Positions 62,701 to 64,000 of a stretch of 64,000 nt of DNA are shown here, piece after piece. How positions within the stretch are numbered: position 1 is the stretch's first letter; the number at the start of each line of letters is the position of its first letter. The translations under genes were made by a program, and so were the position numbers. Origin of the DNA: Episyrphus balteatus (Eukaryota; Arthropoda; Insecta; Diptera; Syrphidae); contig NC_079136.1 in the NCBI RefSeq assembly GCF_945859705.1, positions 112,612,028 to 112,676,027 on the forward strand. The letters run 5' to 3'. The notes below the pieces were generated by a model. That model was given only the letters and a program-made list of their open reading frames with translations. It did no database searches and was not told where the DNA came from.

Positions 62701-63050
62701 CAACATATGGAGATATTCCAACGAATTCAATAGTTGCTTTAGACAAAAGTAAGTTCACCTCAAAATTTCTAAGTTTTTTTTTCTTTTATTTTTTTTTTTC
62801 ATACATATTCTAATTATCATCATCAGGTGGTTCAAAATACCAATCAAATTTGAATGAAATTGACAAATCTGAACAAAAACTTACCGGTGACAGTCCCAAA
62901 GGATATGATTGGTCCAAGGATAAAAGTTCAGCGACGACGTCGCTAATCTCAGCTCAAGCTAAATGTTTGGCAAATTACTTACATGCTCCCATATTGGTTT
63001 TAGCACATTTAATATTTATCAGAAGATTTTGTTGCTATACACTCAACTAA
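20664..63050 (+). CDS. DIP-theta: Dpr-interacting protein (DIP), three-Ig neuronal cell-surface recognition protein; N-terminus missing
   Basis: Joined exons 20664-20770, 39108-39324, 51888-52046, 52169-52297, 52415-52565, 52673-52815, 62611-62748 and 62827-63050 read through without a stop for about 421 residues to TAA at 63048-63050. Numbering from the first full codon: Ig1 has C26, W38, C90 with a DRGRYMC motif; Ig2 has C133, W145, C184 (MGAYLC); Ig3 has C227, W239, C285 (YGSYKC). N-glycosylation sequons include NIT (13), NVT (128), NKT (156) and NIT (222). A Thr/Pro-rich stalk (about 302-326) precedes a linker and a hydrophobic tail (about 404-412), consistent with GPI anchoring. Known for the family: DIPs bind Dpr proteins through Ig1 and help specify synaptic partners. 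Phrases such as NHVITRN, CIASNGVPPSVSKR and FSPMVWIPHQLVG, plus the linker before the tail, best match DIP-theta from memory; the family call is firm, the exact paralogue less so. The signal peptide and start codon are not in the visible exons. Confidence 0.93.
21076..21102. repeat. (GTAG)n microsatellite
   Basis: Nearly seven uninterrupted gtag units about 300 bp after exon A. Related taggtac/gtacctac words are unusually frequent through the window. Confidence 0.85.
23091..23610 (+). pseudogene. non-LTR retrotransposon (Jockey-like) fragment, endonuclease-RT linker region
   Basis: A frame around 23158-23348 reads IDEAVSKLYTTFNNCLQNIV followed by PLKKK and a Lys-rich stretch, ending at TAA. 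This resembles the segment between endonuclease and reverse transcriptase in Jockey-type elements. Near 23584 another frame has IPDGIHP, like the conserved PDGI motif that begins the RT domain. Stops and frame changes separate the pieces, so it is a dead remnant. Confidence 0.55.
25095..26380. repeat. inverted-repeat element with CAAAATTCTGC-type terminal repeats
   Basis: ggggtcgaattacggca (about 25098) is inverted at tgccgttgttcgaccc (ending 25197), forming a 100-bp hairpin. Just beyond it, aaaattctgcttttc and related units (25205-25262) are mirrored by gcagaatt/gcagaattttgacccgc units at 26305-26372. The two blocks of short repeated units in opposite orientation suggest one foldback-like element of about 1.2 kb. 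Confidence 0.45.
28690..29420 (+). repeat. dispersed repeat family R1, copy (direct orientation)
   Basis: Contains aaaatcgttagagccgttt at 28701, aatcgttggagccgtttctg at 29110, ctaaaatcggtaaatgac and taccgtta at 29162, an aaaacccctttgaagagtcg segment at 29181, then ccatccggttaggctttagc, cagacagacagagcga and atcatcgtaatgtcatgt. The order parallels the copies near 18060 and 53352. It provides an uninterrupted version of the site occupied by the element at 60206-61192. Confidence 0.6.
30146..30206 (+). repeat. displaced duplicate of the transposon coding region
   Basis: aaaactttctatgttat, then gatgt and gaaatgcttctcg with about 80% identity to 31407-31466, inside the LLTIKLSMLLDRC...DRNASRI coding stretch. 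It abuts the inner end of the left terminal repeat. This suggests the left end was rebuilt by copying from elsewhere in the element. Confidence 0.6.
30283..30362 (-). repeat. tRNA-like A/B-box module inside the hAT-like element
   Basis: On the reverse strand: gttagcccgatgttaaagca, then caggttcaaccccc and actgggtgcc. The second matches a B box (GGTTCAANCC) and the first resembles an A box, at tRNA-like spacing. The T and acceptor stems do not pair well, so it is a tRNA-derived sequence (SINE head), not a functional tRNA gene. Confidence 0.5.
30752..31169 (+). pseudogene. transposon-encoded protein, exon 1
   Basis: ATG at 30752 opens MALAANTREKIFLVGYPSHQ and continues through a charged, helix-rich sequence with FWEKARIQTKYEKD, LYNEWRNHQ and MDDLFDIAHRDALTI to RFDI, where ATTG|GTAAGC gives a donor. 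It resembles, from memory, uncharacterised proteins repeated in arthropod genomes that share FWEKARIPTR and LDDLFDIAHADAL phrases. Function is unassigned; position inside the inverted repeats implies a role in transposition. Confidence 0.65.
31232..31563 (+). pseudogene. transposon-encoded protein, exon 2, ends prematurely
   Basis: TTTTAAAAG acceptor at 31231; the split codon restores DTEDDAETQGTEEEAQEEVY in frame with exon 1, a very acidic stretch. It continues with MRYSRGVKELLTIKLSMLLD, DRNASRIIIATIEALGQNPI and DFVVSKSNLHSTRKNF, then stops at TAA 31561-31563. The coding sense continues in the next frame (QQEKTFAWFNAPRAYLAPKQ), so a frameshift or internal deletion lies near 31520-31560. Confidence 0.65.
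31523..32165 (+). pseudogene. transposon-encoded protein, C-terminal part, frameshifted
   Basis: Frame +2 to about 32096 encodes LDLLRNCIEYRKIDKDIS, FSNHLWYLSSELVGLAFFDP, FFGRLKIDTSFL, KTLKVVNDMAERGVKLITDF and LLTKDEEQKQYV. Then a one- or four-base shift at the gtaggta repeat (32085-32090) moves the sense to another frame (LQVVSECRKLYPDASKTTL) that ends at TAA 32163-32165. ND.AERGVKLI and EEQKQY..QVV are phrases I associate with an arthropod-wide transposon protein family of uncertain class. The catalytic core before it seems missing, so the copy is inactive. Confidence 0.6.
32651..35900. other. intronic stretch, largely repeat-free
   Basis: No exon, no mobile element recognised. A gtggcgcccaat motif is at 32926; a gtcgtcgtcgtcgtcgg tract at 33287-33303; a CT-rich run near 33770-33800. 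Composition at 33100-34700 is more even than in the flanks, making it an enhancer candidate only by elimination. Confidence 0.35.
35925..36005 (-). repeat. tRNA-like A/B-box module (SINE-like)
   Basis: Reverse strand: caatggtgcagtggatgtaa (A-box-like), ...gtgtgggttcaagccccacc (B box with paired GTGGG/CCCAC stem), at tRNA-like spacing. The T arm is good, but acceptor and anticodon arms are not convincing, so a tRNA-derived repeat is more likely than a gene. Confidence 0.5.
36250..37295. repeat. foldback-like block: one inverted unit plus about 3 degenerate 140-bp tandem units
   Basis: A 'cctgg.tta.c.ttgggcaa.cgaaccac' core recurs at about 36843, 36970, 37111 and 37257, each followed by atttttacactaa-type and actaagg.tgggctagcgaa-type segments. 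The same core appears once inverted at about 36302-36335 (ttgcccaaggttagtccagg). Tandem units on one side with an inverted unit on the other is the layout of foldback elements. Confidence 0.55.
37434..38796. mobile_element. candidate TIR element, about 1.36 kb
   Basis: The left end tattaggctgggtcacaaa is mirrored by ttttgacccaccctaata at the right. The interior is AT-rich with no intact gene. No target duplication could be fixed, so boundaries rest on the 17-20 bp inverted match alone. Confidence 0.45.
39108..39324 (+). CDS. DIP-theta: DIP exon B: core of Ig1, Dpr-binding face
   Basis: The acceptor is a T tract plus CTTAG at 39103-39107 and the donor is GTCG|GTAAGT at 39324/39325. It enters in phase 0 and leaves in phase 1. 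It encodes VAWMHFEQSAILTV through GFVKVV, with the Ig tryptophan (W38), the NHVITRN stretch typical of DIPs and Dprs, and the DRGRYMC second-cysteine motif (C90). In known Dpr-DIP complexes this part of Ig1 supplies most of the interface. Introns of 18.3 kb and 12.6 kb flank it. Confidence 0.94.
40865..41294. mobile_element. TIR element, 430 bp, with cacagagaaaaata ends
   Basis: cacagagaaaaatatgacc at 40865 is mirrored by tatttttctctgtg ending at 41294. Inner segments ataaggaaatcttatt and aataaggtttcc also show inverted pairing. It carries a tRNA-like module at 41091-41165. No coding sequence and no clear target duplication. Confidence 0.6.
41091..41165 (+). repeat. tRNA-like A/B-box module inside TIR element
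   Basis: ggttcaggtggtaaggtggg (A-box-like) and ccagttcgattcccagcc (B box GTTCGATTCC) lie about 35 bases apart, followed by a T run at 41161-41167. Stems pair poorly, so this is tRNA-derived repeat sequence that may keep a pol III promoter, not a functional tRNA. Confidence 0.5.
43094..43693. mobile_element. palindromic MITE family P, copy 2 (nested)
   Basis: Left arm gtcaacaaggtttttgttac, agaaaccagggtatactttt, gagctcgaatccgaagtcag, gagatattcccgttagaaaa; the right arm repeats all in inverse order (ttttctaacgggaatatctc, ctgacttcggtttcgagctc, ccctggtttctgtaac, ttgttgac). The two arms together cover most of the element, and this is the best-preserved copy. Confidence 0.8.
43789..43996. mobile_element. 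Tc1/mariner-like terminal fragment with direct repeats
   Basis: tacagtgctttgcaaaagta at 43790 resembles Tc1-type ends with a TA target, and gcaaaagtataatcgcac recurs in direct orientation as gcaaaagtataattgcat at 43976. Repeats within terminal regions are typical of the IR/DR subgroup. The opposite terminus is not visible, so it is a fragment. Confidence 0.45.
44009..44452. mobile_element. palindromic MITE family P, copy 3 (nested)
   Basis: ggccaacaaggtttttgtta, agatatacttttctaaaggt, gtgctgagctcaaatccgaa and gatattcccgttagaaaatc match copy 2's left arm. The right arm (ggattcgagttcggcc, gtctcggcaccaaaaaccct) is closer to copy 1. It also shares agatttaaatagattta and gaagatatctcgga-type interior with copy 1. 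Confidence 0.72.
44800..51700. other. intronic stretch without recognised genes or transposons
   Basis: I see only chance frames. Parts at 45300-47100 and 49000-50400 are complex rather than repetitive. A gtggcgcccaaca motif lies at 49615. Nothing here can be assigned a specific regulatory role from sequence alone. Confidence 0.35.
51888..52046 (+). CDS. DIP-theta: DIP exon C: first half of Ig2
   Basis: The acceptor is ACACAG at 51882-51887 and the donor is GAAG|GTAAGA at 52046/52047; both boundaries are phase 1. It encodes (V)PPNIDDSL, then the Ig2 B strand NVTLRCKAKG (C133) and SIRWKRDDG (W145), ending INKTLE. The V-P-P linker joining Ig1 to Ig2 is characteristic of DIP and lachesin proteins. 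The long open frame upstream of 51888 is intron sequence. Confidence 0.94.
52169..52297 (+). CDS. DIP-theta: DIP exon D: second half of Ig2
   Basis: The acceptor is CTTTAG at 52163-52168 and the donor is GATT|GTAAGT at 52297/52298; both boundaries are phase 1. It encodes VIDMEGEALELERISRL, the MGAYLC motif (C184), and the near-invariant family phrase CIASNGVPPSVSKR. It is too short to appear among the longer open frames. The introns on either side are about 120 bp, a typical minimal fly intron size. Confidence 0.94.
52415..52565 (+). CDS. DIP-theta: DIP exon E: first half of Ig3
   Basis: The acceptor is TTTTAG at 52409-52414. The donor is TACAA|GTAAGT at 52565/52566; using the next GT, four bases on, would read into an in-frame TAA, which fixes the donor. 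It enters in phase 1 and leaves in phase 2. It encodes FSPMVWIPHQLVGVP, the Ig3 B strand NITLECFIEA (C227) and NYWTREN (W239), ending SGKYK. Confidence 0.94.
52673..52815 (+). CDS. DIP-theta: DIP exon F: second half of Ig3
   Basis: The acceptor is a T tract plus TTCAG ending at 52672 and the donor is ATACA|GTAAGT at 52815/52816. It enters in phase 2 and leaves in phase 1. It encodes TETLPGVPSYKATMRLTI, the SDYGSYKC motif (C285) and KNPRGEMDGTIKLY, which closes Ig3. Reading through the donor would add 25 or so intron-encoded residues before a stop. I see no reason to prefer that. Confidence 0.94.
53222..53358 (+). pseudogene. non-LTR retrotransposon reverse-transcriptase fragment
   Basis: One frame reads FDFRVLTGSVLGPILYNIF then CELAIFADNE. 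GSVLGP.LYNIF and FADD-type active-site segments are hallmarks of Jockey/CR1-like RT; the second catalytic Asp is N here (FADN), and about 25 residues separate the motifs as expected. In-frame stops upstream (53216, 53225) and the joined R1 repeat downstream show it is dead and truncated. Confidence 0.75.
53352..53960 (+). repeat. dispersed repeat family R1, copy (direct orientation)
   Basis: Starts cacgaatgggtagcacgaac, acttgctct; has aaaatcgttagagccgtttt at 53508, ctatgggaggtaccgttaat at 53723, aaaaatcgtaggaaccgttt at 53815 and gataccgttatttttggtca at 53881. It adjoins the LINE RT remnant, so the repeat may have inserted into, or be joined to, that element. A partial match (ctatggcaggtaccgttaat) occurs at 10719. 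Confidence 0.6.
54395..54990. mobile_element. palindromic MITE family P, copy 4 (most diverged)
   Basis: The left arm has tatacttttctaatgaactt, ccgaattcaaatc, tatcaaatttactctaacg, tgagatat and gaacttccgaaaac. The right arm mirrors these (gtttttggaagttcaac, atatctct, gagagcaaatttgatgc, tttctaatgaagttca). Landmark order follows copies 1-3, but identity is low. Confidence 0.55.
57105..57312. repeat. hairpin element next to tandem duplication
   Basis: ttttgaaaatatta...tgctcaaggaccaaattggg (57104-57140) pairs with acccaatttggtgcttgagc and the following attttcaaaa (57269-57310), with about 120 bp between. It looks like a short MITE. Its right arm end coincides with the start of the 368-bp duplication. 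Confidence 0.6.
57296..58034 (+). repeat. tandem duplication, two units of about 368 bp
   Basis: Unit 1 (57296-57663) and unit 2 (57664-58034) match end to end with about ten visible differences (for example ggcttt/ggattt, catggaaatgg/catggaagtgg and an attt insertion in unit 2). Junctions lie in aaaaatattttcaaaa, which occurs at both starts. It is a local duplication inside the intron, with no coding sequence. Confidence 0.88.
60100..61640 (-). repeat. dispersed repeat family R1, inverted copy split by a nested element
   Basis: Read on the reverse strand, 61193-61640 contains aaaatcgttagagtcgc, aaatcgttgaattcgttttt and taaaatcggtatatggcaag. It continues after the insertion with ccgttatttttggtcc, aaaacccctctggagagtct and acgctacata at about 60130-60205. 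The order equals that of the uninterrupted copy at 29110-29220. Confidence 0.6.
60206..61192. mobile_element. mariner-type TIR element, 983 bp, TA target duplication
   Basis: The body is 60208-61190 with ends ggggagagtggggccaaatg and catttagccccactctcccc. TA dinucleotides flank it (60206-60207, 61191-61192). Related units recur inside: ggggcaaagtgtaacacata (60417), accggggtaggttgtacc (60438), gtgccccgg (60796) and acaactagcccc (60812). There is no transposase, so it is non-autonomous. It sits inside an R1 copy whose paralogues show a single TA at the same place. Confidence 0.82.
61641..62610. other. intronic stretch before exon G
   Basis: AT-rich with no exon. A tcactgtggcgtatgcgcaa motif at 62264 matches others at about 36724 and, inverted, 15804. 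The last 30 bases are the polypyrimidine tract of the exon G acceptor. Confidence 0.4.
62611..62748 (+). CDS. DIP-theta: DIP exon G: Thr/Pro-rich stalk
   Basis: The acceptor is a T tract plus TTTAG at 62606-62610 and the donor is AAAA|GTAAGT at 62748/62749; both boundaries are phase 1. Joined to exon F it reads TSTPPTTLPPPTTTT, then further Thr runs, then FNTPTYGDIPTNSIVALDK. No Ig motif is present. The Thr/Pro composition suggests an O-glycosylated stalk holding the Ig domains away from the membrane. It has no long open frame of its own and was found by phase matching between exons F and H. Confidence 0.88.
62827..63050 (+). CDS. DIP-theta: DIP exon H: linker, hydrophobic GPI-type tail and stop
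   Basis: The acceptor is ATCATCAG at 62819-62826 and entry is phase 1. It encodes GSKYQSNLNEIDKSEQKL, a polar segment with SPKGYDWSKDKSS, then AQAKCLANYLHAPILVLAHL and a short basic/cysteine end (IFIRRFCCYTLN) before TAA. The hydrophobic run is only about 15 residues and is followed by RR. That suits a processed GPI signal better than a stable transmembrane helix, though the trailing basic residues are less typical. The SNLNEIDKS...LTG..PKG.DWSK segment is what most suggests DIP-theta rather than another DIP. Confidence 0.92.
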
Positions 63051-63580
63051 CCTTCGATTCAATTTGTAAAACAAATCAGCGTTAAAAATAATAATTATTA
63101 GCATTTATAAAAAATAAAAAACTAATCTGAAGAAAAAAGAGGATAAAAGTATATATTTATAAAAAAAAACACATGGAAGCCTGAAAAATATTATTTTTGT
63201 TCAATGAAAAAAAAAAAAAAAAAATTATAGTGTTTTTAAGTAAAAACAGAAAATCACCTAAAAATATACTTAAAAAAAAACAACACATTGTTAAGTATTG
63301 AAAATAGATATTAAATTAAAAATGCCTAAGGAAAATTAAACTTAAGTTATAAGTTCAATTTTTAAAAATAAATACATATTAATATATATATATATAAACT
63401 TATATAAATCATTAATGTATATTAAAAACAAAAAACATATTAAAATATTATATATATATATTATATATATACAAATAAACATACTGTAGGATATTTTATA
63501 CCAATGTTACAAGATGTTATGTAAATAAATCAAAAATAAAACAAGTTTTAAGCTATAAATATAAATAAACGTGCATTATT
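63051..63580 (+). other. DIP-theta: probable 3' UTR and poly(A) region of the DIP gene
   Basis: Immediately after the TAA the sequence becomes extremely AT-rich, with many AATAAA or near matches (for example around 63472, 63522, 63534 and 63562) and (TA)n tracts near 63383-63397 and 63450-63470. The exact cleavage site cannot be chosen by eye. The cluster at 63520-63570 is a reasonable candidate, but longer forms extending toward the window end are possible. Confidence 0.55.
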
Positions 63581-64000
63581 TTTATTTATTTTTTTTTTTG
63601 TTAAATTTAAATAACTAAATATTAGTTGAGAAATAATATGGGGTTTGGTCAAACTTTTGTTGTTGTCATCAGGAAACTTAATCAAACCCATTTTTGAAAA
63701 TATTAAAAAAAAACTCACCTCAAAAAGTTGTATTTGCAAAGCTAAATTATTATAAATTAAAAGAAAGTAATATCAATTGTATTAATAAATAAAAGCTCAG
63801 CAAAAATGAAAATTTAAAATATAAAAGTAAAATTATATTTAAAGGTTTTAGTTTCGAAAAAAAAAAATAAAACTAAAAATTGTATCTACACAAAATACTC
63901 GCACTCTTGCCAAAAATAAAAAGAAATAAAATAAAATCATCCACAAAAAAATAAATTCACAGTTAACTCAATCAAAGAACAACGATACATATACACATAA
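63580..64000. other. AT-rich sequence downstream of the DIP gene
   Basis: Poly-A/T runs and more AATAAA words; no gene seen. It may belong to a longer 3' UTR isoform or be intergenic. Confidence 0.35.

Overview
The window is strongly AT-rich animal DNA. It fits a dipteran fly with long, repeat-filled introns: tiny exons lie in kilobases of poly-A/T runs, inverted-repeat elements and short microsatellites, and every splice site is GT-AG. Nothing bacterial, viral, CRISPR-like or organellar is visible. Almost all listed open reading frames are chance frames in intron sequence.

The only host gene I can support runs on the + strand from 20664 to 63050. Eight exons join in phase into about 421 residues: three Ig domains with complete Cys/Trp/Cys sets, a Thr/Pro-rich stalk and a hydrophobic C-terminal tail. 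This is the architecture of a Dpr-interacting protein (DIP; lachesin-like neuronal recognition molecule), and the sequence best resembles DIP-theta. The first visible exon opens inside Ig1 with a phase-1 acceptor. The signal-peptide exon(s) and promoter must lie further 5', in 1-20663 or outside the window; I could not identify them.

Layout: 1-20663 is 5' intron or upstream DNA with several MITE-like elements. Exon A is at 20664-20770 and is followed by an 18.3 kb intron carrying a LINE fragment, palindromic elements and a 2.9 kb hAT-like transposon (29769-32642, 8-bp target duplication). Exon B is at 39108-39324 and is followed by a 12.6 kb intron with a 2.1 kb element (42643-44791, 8-bp target duplication) that itself contains nested MITEs. 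Exons C-F are clustered at 51888-52815. A 9.8 kb intron follows, with LINE reverse-transcriptase remains, a 368-bp tandem duplication and a TA-flanked element nested in an older repeat. Exons G-H are at 62611-63050, followed by an AT-rich 3' UTR with many AATAAA signals.

The most notable content beyond the DIP gene is the mobile-element record: target-site duplications readable by eye, four diverged copies of one palindromic family, a dispersed family with an 'atcgttagagccgttt' core whose uninterrupted copies act as empty sites for a nested insertion, tRNA-like A/B-box modules inside terminal-inverted-repeat elements, and foldback-like arms built from tandem units. Several kilobase-scale stretches lack these repeats (about 6200-7660, 12400-15000, 33100-34700, 39500-40300, 45300-47100, 49000-50400, 58100-59450). 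They are the natural places to look for conserved enhancers.
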